Assembly (NCBI GenBank): GCA_964553795.1
Contig: CAZKMR010000014.1
Location: 3,213 to 67,212, forward strand
From: JADLHS01 sp964553795
GTDB taxonomy: Bacteria > Verrucomicrobiota > Verrucomicrobiia > Limisphaerales > JADLHS01
Direction: 5' to 3'
Length of the DNA stretch: 64,000 nt
Shown piece by piece: positions 25,006 to 34,235 of this stretch. Numbering within the stretch: the first letter of the stretch is position 1; each line of letters starts with the position of its first letter. The position numbers and the translations under genes are program-made. The notes beneath the pieces are model-generated. The model searched no databases. It was not told the DNA's origin and was given only the letters and a program-made list of their open reading frames with translations.

Positions 25006-26649
25006 ATGAGCAAACAAATCATCATCATCGGCGCAGGTCCGGGCGGACTGGCCTCAGCAATTCTTCTGGCCGCCGCCGGGGTGCGCGTGAAAGTGGTCGA
25101 GCGGCTGCCGATCATTGGCGGGCGCACCTCAAGCATTGAGTCGAATGGATACAAGTTTGATCTCGGGCCGACGTTTTTCCTTTACCCGCGGGTGCTCGAA
25201 GAAATCTTCCACGCGGCGGGAACGACGCTGCAAAACGAGGTCGAAATGGTGCGTCTCGACCCGCAATATCGCATTCAATTCGGTGCTGGCGGAAAGCTCG
25301 ACTGCACGCCGGATGTTGCATCGATGGAGCAACAGATTGCGGCGCTCTCTCCTCAGGATGCGCCGGGTTTCCGCCGTTTTCTCGCGGAGAATCGCGCCAA
25401 GCTCGAACTCATGGAGCCGTGTCTCGAAAGTCCGTTTATGGGCTGGCAGTACCTCGTACAGATGCGATTGCTCAAAATGTTGCCGACGCTGCGCCCGCAT
25501 CAATCGGTGGACACTTACCTGAAGCGCTTTTTTCAGGATGAACGCGTGCGCCTCGCTTTTTGTTTCCAGTCGAAATACCTCGGCATGTCTCCGTTCCGGT
25601 GTCCGAGCCTGTTCAGCATTCTGAGTTTCTTGGAATACGAGCATGGCGTCTGGCATCCGCTGGGTGGATGCGCCGCTGTTACCCAAGCGATGGCGCGCGT
25701 CGCCGAACGGTTGGGTGTGGAGTTCTGCCTCAATGAACCGGTTGAAGAAATCCTGTTCACCGGGCGTCGGGCTGTGGGCGTTCGTACTACAACGAACACG
25801 CATCGCGCCGATGCCATCGTGGTCAACGCCGATTTCGCCCGCGCCATGGAACGTTTCGTGCCGAATCAACTGCGGCGGCGCTGGACCAATGAGAGGCTGG
25901 CGAAGAAGAAGTATTCCTGCTCCACGTTCATGATGTATCTGGGCGTGGAAGGGGAGTTCGATTTGCCGCATCACACGATTCACATTGCGACAGAGTACGC
26001 GCGCAACCTGGACGACATCGAAAACAAACACGTTCTCAGCGCTGATCCGAGTTTCTATGTCCAAAACGCGTGTGTGACGGACAAATCCCTCGCGCCGCGG
26101 GGGCACAGTGCGCTTTACGTGCTCGCGCCGGTGACGCATCAACATCCGAACGTGGATTGGACGCGCGAGAAGGAGCGTTTCCGTCGGTTGATGCTCCAGC
26201 AGATCAAGAAAGCCGGTTACAACAATATCGAATCCCGCATCCGTTATGAACGCGTGATCACGCCGGCGGATTGGGATTCGCGTTATGAAATCTACCGCGG
26301 CGCAACGTTCAATTTGGCGCACACGCTGGATCAGATGTTGCACCTCCGTCCGCACAATCGCTTCGAGGATTTGGATGGCATGTATCTCGTCGGGGGCGGT
26401 ACGCATCCGGGCAGCGGGTTGCCGGTGATTTTTGAAAGCGCCCGCATCAGCAGCCGGTTGTTGCTCGAAGACTTTGGCATCAACGCGCCGATTAATCTCA
26501 ATCCGCAACGTCCCGCACTGAATCAAGCTCCCGCCGCGCCGCGTAGCACGGTGATGGCCGACGCCGTGCAAACGTTTGCGCGATTGTTCAACTTCAAACC
26601 CGCGCCGATTGCGCGCAACACGGCGTCCGACCAGGTTCGCGAATCATGA
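25006..26649 (+). CDS. CrtI/CrtN-family carotenoid desaturase/oxidase
   Basis: 547 aa. FAD-dependent amine-oxidase-fold enzyme: N-terminal dinucleotide motif IIIIGAGPGGLASAILLAAAG, then VKVVERLPIIGGRTSSIESNGYKFDLGPTFF, the typical opening of phytoene/diapophytoene desaturases. Near the C-terminus, DGMYLVGGGTHPGSGLPVIFESARISSRLL is the conserved CrtI/CrtN closing motif. With a second desaturase and an aldehyde dehydrogenase downstream, this resembles the C30 (diapophytoene) pathway of staphyloxanthin-type pigments, but a C40 substrate cannot be excluded. No CrtB/CrtM-like synthase is in the window. The stop overlaps the aldehyde dehydrogenase start (ATGA). Confidence 0.88.
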   Translation: MSKQIIIIGAGPGGLASAILLAAAGVRVKVVERLPIIGGRTSSIESNGYKFDLGPTFFLYPRVLEEIFHAAGTTLQNEVEMVRLDPQYRIQFGAGGKLDCTPDVASMEQQIAALSPQDAPGFRRFLAENRAKLELMEPCLESPFMGWQYLVQMRLLKMLPTLRPHQSVDTYLKRFFQDERVRLAFCFQSKYLGMSPFRCPSLFSILSFLEYEHGVWHPLGGCAAVTQAMARVAERLGVEFCLNEPVEEILFTGRRAVGVRTTTNTHRADAIVVNADFARAMERFVPNQLRRRWTNERLAKKKYSCSTFMMYLGVEGEFDLPHHTIHIATEYARNLDDIENKHVLSADPSFYVQNACVTDKSLAPRGHSALYVLAPVTHQHPNVDWTREKERFRRLMLQQIKKAGYNNIESRIRYERVITPADWDSRYEIYRGATFNLAHTLDQMLHLRPHNRFEDLDGMYLVGGGTHPGSGLPVIFESARISSRLLLEDFGINAPINLNPQRPALNQAPAAPRSTVMADAVQTFARLFNFKPAPIARNTASDQVRES

Positions 26650-28169
26650 ACCCGCACCGCGACCAATCCTCCGCGATTTCGATCCCGATCTCATTTGAGA
26701 TCGGACCGGATGCGAGCGGGGTGGTCACGGCGGCGTTTGCCGCCGCGCGCTCGGCGCAACTCAACTGGAGTCGCACTTCGCTGCGCGAACGATTGCGGCG
26801 TCTTCGCGTCCTGCGGTCGCTGATTGCGGAACATGGCCGGGAGTTGGCCGAAAGTTCCGCGCAATCCCGGCGGCGGCCGCTGCAAGAAGTGCTGGTCGCG
26901 GAAGTCGTGCCGTTGGCGGAAGCCTGTCGCTTTCTCGAAAAGAACGCGTCGCGAATTCTGGCATCCCGCCAGTGCGGTGCGCGCGGTCGCCCGGTCTGGC
27001 TCGGCGGGGTGACGGCGGAAGTGCGGCGCGAACCCTGGGGCGTGGTATTGGTCATCGGTCCGGGCAATTACCCATTGCTGTTGCCCGGCGTGCAAACCAT
27101 TCAAGCGCTTGTGGCGGGCAACGCCGTGGTGTTGAAACCCGGCGTCGGCGGATTGGGCGCGGCTCAAGGCCTTCAGCGTCTCATCGAGCGCGCGGGTTTA
27201 GATAGCCGATTGGTGCAAGTCTTACCTGAATCCACCGATGCCGCCCGACTCGCCCTTGCAGCGCGCCCCAACAAAGTCGTGTTCACCGGCTCGGCGGAGG
27301 TGGGCGAAAAAGTGTTGTTCCAACTGGCGCCCCAACTCACGCCTGCCACGATGGAATTGAGCGGTTGCGATGCAATGATCGTTCGCGCGGACGCCGATCT
27401 CGCTTTGGTCGTGAAGGCGTTGAAGTTCGGCCTGACGCTGAATGACGGCGCCACGTGCCTGGCTCCGAAACGCATTTTCGTATCGGCCGCGTGCGCCACC
27501 GAACTCGAAGGACGGTTGGCGGAAGCCTTGCGTCCGGCGACCACGATTCGGCCGCTTACGGAAACGCTTAAAGCCGTGGTGCAAGATTTGCAATCGCGTG
27601 GCGCGCACTTCATTGCCGGCGGCGTGACGGGGACGCAGATGATTCGCTTGCCGGCCATTGTTGGCGGAGTTCCGCCGATGGCGCGGGTGTTGCACGAAGA
27701 CGTTTTTGCGCCGTTCGCGGCGCTGGTCACTGTGACGGACGACCACGAAGCCGTGCTGCGGACGAACGATTGCCCGTATGGACTGGGCGTCAGCATTTTC
27801 TCGCGAGACGAAACGGCGGCCCGGGCACTGGCCGAACGGGTGCAGGCGGGCGTCGTCACCATCAACGATTTGTTGCTGCCGACGGCGGACGCGCGGTTGC
27901 CCTTTGGCGGACGCGGGCGCAGTGGCTTTGGCAGCACTCGCGGAGCGGAAGGATTGTTGGAATTGACCGTGCCCAAAGTCGTCACGGTCAGTCGTAGTAA
28001 GTTTCGGTTCGCCTTTGAGCCGCCGCAACGCGACGACGCGGCGTTGTTTGAAGCCTACCTCATGGCAACCCACCGGCAGGAAATGGGCCGCCGGCTCAAA
28101 GGCATCGCCACGCTCCTGAAAACACTCTGGCGCCGCGGCAAACCCGACTTAAACAAAAACGAATTATGA
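26646..28169 (+). CDS. Aldehyde dehydrogenase, probably carotenoid aldehyde oxidising
   Basis: 507 aa. ALDH superfamily: NAD-binding and fold motifs PWGVVLVIGPGNYP and VVFTGSAEVGEKV, catalytic Glu237 in TMELSG, catalytic Cys271 in LNDGATCLAPKR, and LPFGGRGRSGFGSTRGAEGL near the end. The C-terminal extension after residue ~450 is amphipathic and basic and may hold the enzyme at the membrane, as in hydrophobic-aldehyde ALDHs. Lying between two carotenoid desaturase genes with ATGA overlaps on both sides, it most likely oxidises a terminal carotenoid aldehyde to the carboxylic acid that is later esterified. Confidence 0.87.
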   Translation: MNPHRDQSSAISIPISFEIGPDASGVVTAAFAAARSAQLNWSRTSLRERLRRLRVLRSLIAEHGRELAESSAQSRRRPLQEVLVAEVVPLAEACRFLEKNASRILASRQCGARGRPVWLGGVTAEVRREPWGVVLVIGPGNYPLLLPGVQTIQALVAGNAVVLKPGVGGLGAAQGLQRLIERAGLDSRLVQVLPESTDAARLALAARPNKVVFTGSAEVGEKVLFQLAPQLTPATMELSGCDAMIVRADADLALVVKALKFGLTLNDGATCLAPKRIFVSAACATELEGRLAEALRPATTIRPLTETLKAVVQDLQSRGAHFIAGGVTGTQMIRLPAIVGGVPPMARVLHEDVFAPFAALVTVTDDHEAVLRTNDCPYGLGVSIFSRDETAARALAERVQAGVVTINDLLLPTADARLPFGGRGRSGFGSTRGAEGLLELTVPKVVTVSRSKFRFAFEPPQRDDAALFEAYLMATHRQEMGRRLKGIATLLKTLWRRGKPDLNKNEL

Positions 28170-29746
28170 AAGCTCAAAAAACCGAACGCATTGGAATCAT
28201 TGGTGGCGGCCTTGGTGGCCTGGCCGCGGCGTGCACGCTCGCCGCGCGCGGTTATGCCGTGACCGTGTTTGAACGCAACTCCTGGCTCGGCGGCAAAGCC
28301 GCGCAACTCGAAGGCGCAGGTTTTCGTTTCGACATGGGGCCAACCATCGTGACGATTCCGTCGGTGTTGCGCCGCATTTTCAACGAGGCAGACCGGCGCC
28401 TGGAAGACTATCTCGATCTGGTCCGACTCGATCCGCAGTGGCGCTGTTTTTTTGATGACGGCTCAGTGCTTGACCTGGCGCAAGATCCGGAACAGATGGC
28501 GCAAACCCTCGATCGGTTTTCGCCGACAACTAATTCCGGAGCGCACTATCGCAGGTTCATTAAACTCAGCGAGCGTTTGAATGACATTTCGCAACGCCAG
28601 TTCTTTTACAAATCCATCGGTGGTCTCGGCGACATGGTTGATTTCAAAGCCGCGTTCGATGCGAAACTGTTGGGTGACGTGTTCTCCATGCGCATGGGCC
28701 GCACGGTGGCCGGGACGGTGCGCGCGTTCAATCCCGATCCGCGCGTGGCGCAGATGATCGACCATTTCACGCAATACGTCGGGTCTTCGCCGTATGGCTC
28801 GCCGGCAATTCTTTGCGGCATTGCGCACATGCAAACGGACGAAGGCGTGTGGTATCCGATCGGTGGCACCCGCGCCGTGCCGGTGGCGCTGGAAAAATTG
28901 GCGCGTGAACTTGGCGTCGAATTCCGGCTCAACACCAAAATTGAAAAGGTAATCCAACGTAACGGTGAAGTGGCGGGCGTTCGCACCGACTCAGGCGAGG
29001 AACTTCCGCTGCGCGCGGTGGTTTCAAACTGCGATTCCGTCCGCACGCATCGCGAACTCATCAACGGCACCGTGGGCGCGAAGTTTGAAAAGCGGCGCGG
29101 CTATGAAGCCGCGTGTTCCGGCGTCGTGTTGTATCTCGGTTTGAAAAAGCGCTACGACCATCTCGCCCATCACGACTTTGTGTTCAGTCGCGATCCGCAT
29201 GAGGAATTTGAGTGGATTTACAAGAAGGGCGAACCCGCGCCTGATCCGACGTGTTACCTCGCGGCGACCACATGCAGCGAAAAAGCCACGGCGCCAGAGG
29301 GCGGCGAAGCATTGTATGTTTTGGTGCACACGCCGTATTTGCGGCCGCATCACGATTGGAAGAAAATGCTGCCCGCGTATCGGCGGGTGATTATCGACAA
29401 GCTCAAGCGCACGGGCCAGATGCCGGATCTCGAGGAGCGCATCGTGTTCGAGCGCGCCCTGACGCCGCAGGATATCAACGACCGCTACCACGTGCTGAAT
29501 GGCGCAATTTACGGACTGGCGAGCCACGGCCGTTTTTTGGGCGCGTTCAAACCCGCGAATCGTTCGCCCGACCTGCGCGGTCTGTATCTTGCCGGGGGCG
29601 CGGCGCATCCCGGTCCCGGCATGCCGATGGTTTTGATGAGCGGCTGGATTGCGGCGGACGTGCTGGATCAAGACGGCGTGGCGCTCGCCGTTCGTACGCA
29701 TCCTTCGGTCGCAGCCGAACAGGCCAAAGAATTGGTTGCGGCTTGA
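28166..29746 (+). CDS. Second CrtI/CrtN/CrtP-family carotenoid oxidoreductase
   Basis: 526 aa. FAD motif IGIIGGGLGGLAAACTLAARG, followed by VTVFERNSWLGGKAAQLEGAGFRFDMGPTIV. The C-terminal motif LRGLYLAGGAAHPGPGMPMVLMSGW is intact. This protein keeps features of classic desaturases (GVWYPIGGTRAVPVALEKLA). One of the two copies probably performs desaturation and the other terminal methyl oxidation, as CrtN and CrtP do in the staphyloxanthin pathway; which is which cannot be assigned from sequence by eye. ATGA overlap with the preceding gene. Confidence 0.88.
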   Translation: MKAQKTERIGIIGGGLGGLAAACTLAARGYAVTVFERNSWLGGKAAQLEGAGFRFDMGPTIVTIPSVLRRIFNEADRRLEDYLDLVRLDPQWRCFFDDGSVLDLAQDPEQMAQTLDRFSPTTNSGAHYRRFIKLSERLNDISQRQFFYKSIGGLGDMVDFKAAFDAKLLGDVFSMRMGRTVAGTVRAFNPDPRVAQMIDHFTQYVGSSPYGSPAILCGIAHMQTDEGVWYPIGGTRAVPVALEKLARELGVEFRLNTKIEKVIQRNGEVAGVRTDSGEELPLRAVVSNCDSVRTHRELINGTVGAKFEKRRGYEAACSGVVLYLGLKKRYDHLAHHDFVFSRDPHEEFEWIYKKGEPAPDPTCYLAATTCSEKATAPEGGEALYVLVHTPYLRPHHDWKKMLPAYRRVIIDKLKRTGQMPDLEERIVFERALTPQDINDRYHVLNGAIYGLASHGRFLGAFKPANRSPDLRGLYLAGGAAHPGPGMPMVLMSGWIAADVLDQDGVALAVRTHPSVAAEQAKELVAA

Positions 29747-29762
29747 GTGCGAGGCGAATGTC

Positions 29763-30650
29763 ATGGTGCATGAAAATAACATCCCGTTGTCTGCTCCCCT
29801 TGCCCCAGCGAATGGAGAGAGCCGGGGTGTGTCGTCGGGGGAAAACCGCGCGCCCCTGCCCCCCGCCGTCGCGTTGAAGGGCGTTGCCATTTCGGCGTGG
29901 TTGCTCGGGTGGTTCACCTGGTATTCCCGTCGCTATATCCGGCGGCACTTTCATTCGTTGCGAATATCGCGCAGCAGTCCGGCGCCAACCGCGAACGGAT
30001 TGCCGCTGGTTATTTACTCCAATCACGCGTCCTGGTGGGATCCACTCGTGGGACTGGTATTGAAAGCCCATTGTTTTCGGGAGCGAAATTTATTTGCGCC
30101 GATTGATGCCGCGGCGCTGCGACGCTACGGGCTGCTTCGAAAGCTCGGATTCTTTCCAGTGGAACAAAAGAGTTCCCGCGGCGCCGTGCAATTTCTTCGC
30201 GCTGCCACCACAATTCTCCAATCGCCTCACAGCGTTCTCGCCGTCACGCCGCAGAGTCGGTTCGCCGACGTGCGAGAGCGACCGGCTCAATTTCAAGGCG
30301 GACTGGGTTTGCTGGCAACCCGCGTCGAGCGGGCGTTGTTCGTGCCGTTGGCCGTCGAATACGTTTTCTGGGAGGAACGGTTGCCGGAAATTCTGGTGCG
30401 ATTTGGGCCGCCCGCGGCGATTGGCGGCAGCAGTGGTGCGCTCACGGCGGACGAATGGACTGCTTTCTTCGAGGCGCGCTTAACTGAAAATCAAGATGTG
30501 CTGGCGACGGAAGCGCAGCGGCGCAATAGCAATCAGTTTGAGACGATTCTGCGCGGCGGGGCCGGGCAGGGTGGGGTGTATGACTGGTGGCGGGCGTTGG
30601 GCGCGAAATGGCGCGGTGAGACCTTTCGAAAGGAGCATGGTCTGCGATGA
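29763..30650 (+). CDS. PlsC-like acyltransferase of the carotenoid operon
   Basis: 295 aa from ATG 29763, with GAGGCGA 6 bp upstream. The lysophospholipid acyltransferase block I is NHASWWDP (H-x4-D). The usual FPEGTRS block III is replaced by VTPQSRF, so catalysis or acceptor choice may differ. One hydrophobic segment is near residue 40 (ALKGVAISAWLLGWFTWYS). In the operon it should add a fatty acyl group to the glycosylated carotenoid, the role CrtO plays in staphyloxanthin. The next gene overlaps by ATGA. Confidence 0.8.
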   Translation: MVHENNIPLSAPLAPANGESRGVSSGENRAPLPPAVALKGVAISAWLLGWFTWYSRRYIRRHFHSLRISRSSPAPTANGLPLVIYSNHASWWDPLVGLVLKAHCFRERNLFAPIDAAALRRYGLLRKLGFFPVEQKSSRGAVQFLRAATTILQSPHSVLAVTPQSRFADVRERPAQFQGGLGLLATRVERALFVPLAVEYVFWEERLPEILVRFGPPAAIGGSSGALTADEWTAFFEARLTENQDVLATEAQRRNSNQFETILRGGAGQGGVYDWWRALGAKWRGETFRKEHGLR

Positions 30651-31792
30651 ACTGGGACGCCTTGGCCTTGATTGCGTTGGCGCTCGCGGCAATCCCCGCA
30701 GTGCTCACGCTGGTGAATTGGTTTTTCTACCGGCCGATCGCCACCGCGCGGCGGGATTCGCAAAGTCAAACTCCCATCTCCGTCTTGATTCCGGCGCGCA
30801 ATGAGGAGACGAACATTGCCGCAACGCTGGAGTCGGTGCTCGCGAATCGCGGCGCAGAGTTTGAAGTCGTCGTGCTGGACGATCATTCGACGGATCGAAC
30901 CGCGGAGATTGTCGCGGCGTTCGCGGCCCGCGACGCGCGCGTGCGCCTGGAGCATGCGCCGGCGCTGCCGGCGGGTTGGTGTGGCAAGCCGCACGCCTGT
31001 CACGTGCTCGCGGAGCGGGCCAAATACGACACGTTCGTCTTTATTGATGCGGATGTGCGACTCGCGCCGGATGCTTTGGAACGAATGGGCGACTTTATGC
31101 GCAAATCGCAGGCCGCCCTCGCCAGTGGGGTGCCGCGCCAGGAACTGGGCACGTTCAGCGAACGATTATTGTTGCCGCAAATTCATTTCGTGCTGCTGGG
31201 ATACTTGCCATTGCCCGTGATGCGATGGACGACCTCGCCCGCGTTCTCGGCGGGCTGCGGGCAATTGTTTGTGATTCGTCGCGCCGAGTATGAATCCGTG
31301 GGCGGCCATATGCCGATCCGGGACACCTTGCATGACGGGGTAAAACTGCCGCGTCTGTTCCGGCGACACGGTTTCAAAACGGAATTGTTCGACGCAACCG
31401 ATGTGGCGGCGTGCCGGATGTATCGCACCAACGCGGAGGTGTGGCAGGGGCTCGGCAAGAACGCGACCGAGGGGTTGGCCGCCCCGGGAACAATTCTGCC
31501 GATGAGTTTGCTGTTGTTTGGCGGGCAGGTGTTGCCGTTTCTGCTCTTGCTCGTACTGTCGGTGATGGAATTTTCCGGCGTGCTGGCGACTTGTGGTGCA
31601 ATCGTGTTGGCGTGGCTGCCGCGCCTGATGGGAGTGCGCCGCTTCCGGCAACCGCTCGGCAGCGCGCTGCTGCATCCAATCGGCGTGCTGGCGTTATTGG
31701 CGATTCAATGGCTGGCCTTGGTGCGGCAAATCGCCGGGAAACCATCGGTATGGAAAGGACGCAGTTACAACTCCGCGGCAAAAACGGCATGA
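30647..31792 (+). CDS. Family 2 glycosyltransferase, CrtQ-like
   Basis: 381 aa. N-terminal membrane helix (LALIALALAAIPAVLTLVNWFFY), then a GT2 catalytic domain: SVLIPARNEETNIAATLESVL, VVLDDHSTDRTAEIV (first Asp pair), FVFIDADVRLAPDAL (DAD, metal site) and FSAGCGQLFVIRRAEYESVGG. Three to four C-terminal helices (LLLFGGQVLPFLLLLVLSV, GAIVLAWLPRLMGV, IGVLALLAIQWLALV) anchor it in the cytoplasmic membrane. The architecture matches 4,4'-diaponeurosporenoate glycosyltransferase (CrtQ) and hopanoid-linked relatives, which join a sugar to a carotenoid carboxylate. ATGA overlaps on both sides. Confidence 0.84.
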   Translation: MNWDALALIALALAAIPAVLTLVNWFFYRPIATARRDSQSQTPISVLIPARNEETNIAATLESVLANRGAEFEVVVLDDHSTDRTAEIVAAFAARDARVRLEHAPALPAGWCGKPHACHVLAERAKYDTFVFIDADVRLAPDALERMGDFMRKSQAALASGVPRQELGTFSERLLLPQIHFVLLGYLPLPVMRWTTSPAFSAGCGQLFVIRRAEYESVGGHMPIRDTLHDGVKLPRLFRRHGFKTELFDATDVAACRMYRTNAEVWQGLGKNATEGLAAPGTILPMSLLLFGGQVLPFLLLLVLSVMEFSGVLATCGAIVLAWLPRLMGVRRFRQPLGSALLHPIGVLALLAIQWLALVRQIAGKPSVWKGRSYNSAAKTA

Positions 31793-32310
31793 TGAAATTC
31801 TTGGGTATCACTTTGTTGCTCGGGATGGTTTCAGGAGTGTGGGCGGGCAACGTTACCAATGCGCCTGCGTGCATCGAATTGCCGGACCAGTTCGAGCAAA
31901 TCCAGAAACTCGCGTTCCCCAACACCAACGTCACGGTGCTGACGCTGGCGGATCGCAAAGGCTCGGAACAGATCGCCGGGTGGGTGGGGCCAGTGGCCAA
32001 ACGATTCGGCAAACGCGTGGATGTGCGCGGCATTGCGGATGTCTCGGCGGTGCCGTGGTTGTTGCGCGGTTCGGTGCGATCGGGTTTTCGCAAAGACATC
32101 ACGCATCCAGTGATGATGGATTGGTCTGGCGCGGAAATTAAAAAATTCGCCCCCAAAGCAGATATGACGACGGTACTCTTGATTGATGGGAGTGGGAAGA
32201 TTCTGCGGCGCTACGAAGGAGCGGCCACGCCCGCGCAATTGGAGGAGCTGTTCGGCTTGATTGAAAAAACGTTGGCGGCGCAGAAAACCCAAATTCGCGC
32301 CAAGCCATGA
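31789..32310 (+). CDS. Exported thioredoxin-fold-like protein of the light operon
   Basis: 173 aa from ATG 31789 (ATGA overlap with the glycosyltransferase stop). A signal peptide (MMKFLGITLLLGMVSGVWAG) precedes a domain with alternating beta strands and helices (VTVLTLADRKGSEQIAGWV, MTTVLLIDGSGKILRRYEG, TPAQLEELFGLIE) that looks like a YtfJ/peroxiredoxin-type thioredoxin fold. There is no CxxC motif; the single cysteine in the mature part is near the N-terminus. Function is unknown. Its place between the glycosyltransferase and the photolyase suggests a role in light or oxidative stress. Confidence 0.72.
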   Translation: MMKFLGITLLLGMVSGVWAGNVTNAPACIELPDQFEQIQKLAFPNTNVTVLTLADRKGSEQIAGWVGPVAKRFGKRVDVRGIADVSAVPWLLRGSVRSGFRKDITHPVMMDWSGAEIKKFAPKADMTTVLLIDGSGKILRRYEGAATPAQLEELFGLIEKTLAAQKTQIRAKP

Positions 32311-33743
32311 AGGAAGTTTCCCTCGTCTGGCAGCGATTGGATTTGCGGTTGGCGGACAATCCCGCGCTCCACGCAGCGGCGGAACGCGGAGCGGTAATAC
32401 CGGTGTTCATTCACGCGCCCGCCGAAGAAGCGCCGTGGGCGCCGGGCGGCGCGTCGTTATGGTGGTTGCATCAGTCACTCGCGGCCCATGACGCCTCACT
32501 GCGGAAAATCGGGTCGCGCTTGATTGTACGGCACGGGCCGACGCTGGAAACCTTGCAAGCATTGATCAAGGAAACAGGTGCGACGGCGGTGTTTTGGAAT
32601 CGGCGTTACGAACCGGCGGTGACCGCGCGCGACACGAAGATTAAGGCGACTCTGCGCGAAGCGGGCCTCAAAGTCGAAAGTTTCAACGGCGCATTGCTGC
32701 ATGAACCGTGGACGATTGCGAACCAAAGTGGCAAGCCATATCAGGTGTTCACGCCGTTTTGGAAGCAATGCCTGGCCAAGTCAGATCCGCCGGAACCTCT
32801 TTCCGCGCCAAAAAAACTGCCGGCGCCCGACCAATGGCCGAAATCGCTGGCGTTGGCGGAACTCGAATTAGAGCCGAAGATCAAATGGGCCGAAGGCATC
32901 CGCGCGGCGTGGCAGCCGGGCGAGCAAGGTGCGGGTAAAATGCTGAAGACATTCTTGGCTGACGCCTTTGCGGATTACAGCGACCAACGCAATCGGCCCG
33001 ATGTGCGCGGCACGTCGCGCTTGTCGCCGCATTTACATTTTGGCGAAATCAGTCCGCGCCAAATCTGGCAGGCCGTGCGCACGCATGCGGAAAAGCACGG
33101 CCACAAGTCGTGGCGCGACTCGCAATACCTCGCTGAAGTCGGCTGGCGCGAGTTTTCGCATCATTTGTTGCATCATTTTCCGCGCACGCCGACCGAGCCA
33201 TTGCGTGAGGAGTTCAAAAAGTTTCCGTGGCGCAAGGATCAAGACTTTTTGAACGCCTGGCAACGCGGGCAGACGGGTTATCCGATCGTGGATGCCGGCA
33301 TGCGCGAGTTGTGGACGACCGGCTGGATGCACAATCGCGTGCGCATGATTGTGGCGTCATTTCTCGTGAAGGATTTGCTGTTGTCCTGGCGCGAAGGCGG
33401 GGCATGGTTCTGGGATACGTTGGTGGATGCGGACCTGGCGCAGAATACCTTGGGCTGGCAGTGGACGGCGGGTTGTGGCGCGGATGCTGCGCCGTATTTC
33501 CGCGTGTTCAATCCGGTGAGCCAGGGCGAGAAGTTTGATCCCAAGGGCGATTACGTGCGGAAATGGTGTCCGGAACTGGCGCCACTGCCGAACGAATGGT
33601 TGCATCAGCCCGATAAAGCGCCGGAGAAAGTTCTGGCGCAGGCGGGGATCACACTCGGGAAGCATTATCCCGAGCCCGTGGTCAATCACGCCATTGCCCG
33701 GGAAGTAGCGTTGGAAGCGTTCGCAAAAGTCAAACGTGGATAA
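32307..33743 (+). CDS. phrB: Class I deoxyribodipyrimidine photolyase
   Basis: 478 aa; start overlaps the previous stop. The N-terminal photolyase alpha/beta domain (VSLVWQRLDLRLADNPAL) would hold the antenna cofactor. The FAD domain shows TSRLSPHLHFGEISPRQIW, WREFSHHLLHHFP and the signature QTGYPIVDAGMRELWTTGWMHNRVRMIVASFLVKDLL, then WQWTAGCGADAAPYFRVFNP. This is the CPD-photolyase/cryptochrome class I architecture at the usual length. It reverses UV-induced pyrimidine dimers using blue light. As the last gene of the CarH-controlled operon, DNA repair is coupled to pigment production. Confidence 0.93.
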   Translation: MKEVSLVWQRLDLRLADNPALHAAAERGAVIPVFIHAPAEEAPWAPGGASLWWLHQSLAAHDASLRKIGSRLIVRHGPTLETLQALIKETGATAVFWNRRYEPAVTARDTKIKATLREAGLKVESFNGALLHEPWTIANQSGKPYQVFTPFWKQCLAKSDPPEPLSAPKKLPAPDQWPKSLALAELELEPKIKWAEGIRAAWQPGEQGAGKMLKTFLADAFADYSDQRNRPDVRGTSRLSPHLHFGEISPRQIWQAVRTHAEKHGHKSWRDSQYLAEVGWREFSHHLLHHFPRTPTEPLREEFKKFPWRKDQDFLNAWQRGQTGYPIVDAGMRELWTTGWMHNRVRMIVASFLVKDLLLSWREGGAWFWDTLVDADLAQNTLGWQWTAGCGADAAPYFRVFNPVSQGEKFDPKGDYVRKWCPELAPLPNEWLHQPDKAPEKVLAQAGITLGKHYPEPVVNHAIAREVALEAFAKVKRG

Positions 33744-33798
33744 CTTGTGCCGCTTCGTTCTTGACCGAAGCGGTGGTTTTGATTGGACTGCTGACAAT

Positions 33799-34197
33799 AT
33801 GAAAAAAGGATTTTTGATTCTCTTGGTTGGAATAATCAGCGTCGGCCTGACCGGCTGTGTGAGCACGGTGACAGAGGAGAAAACGGCGGGAGTCAAGTTG
33901 GCGCCGGACCAACTGGAAAATCGTTATGAAGTGCCGTTGCCGCGGGCATTTGACGCCGCCAAAACCGCCTTGATGAACTACGGCACCGTGACCCGCGAAT
34001 CCAATTTGCTCATGAGCACCAATCAGGTGCGCGCGCTGGAAGGCACCGCCAAAGGTTGCGATGTCTGGGTGCGGGTTGAGGCGTTGGACGCGCGGTTGAC
34101 TTCGGTGAAAGTCCAGGCGCGCACCACCTGGTCCGGGAGCGATGTGCAGGTCGCGCACGAATTGGCCACGCGGATCGCGCTGGAACTCGCCAAATGA
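33799..34197 (+). CDS. DUF3568-like lipoprotein, copy 1
   Basis: 132 aa from ATG 33799. Lipoprotein signal: MKKGFLILLVGIISVGLTGC, with lipidation Cys20 in LTGC. The mature part (RYEVPLPRAFDAAKTALMNYGTV...RALEGTAKGCDVWVRVEALD) is parallel to that of the next gene, so the two are tandem duplicates. It resembles the DUF3568 family of small envelope lipoproteins. Function unknown. A probable start further upstream (33736) lacks a signal sequence. Confidence 0.8.
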   Translation: MKKGFLILLVGIISVGLTGCVSTVTEEKTAGVKLAPDQLENRYEVPLPRAFDAAKTALMNYGTVTRESNLLMSTNQVRALEGTAKGCDVWVRVEALDARLTSVKVQARTTWSGSDVQVAHELATRIALELAK

Positions 34198-34235
34198 GGC
34201 ACTCGCGGCAGGCACGGAGAATTTCTGGAGGTATT

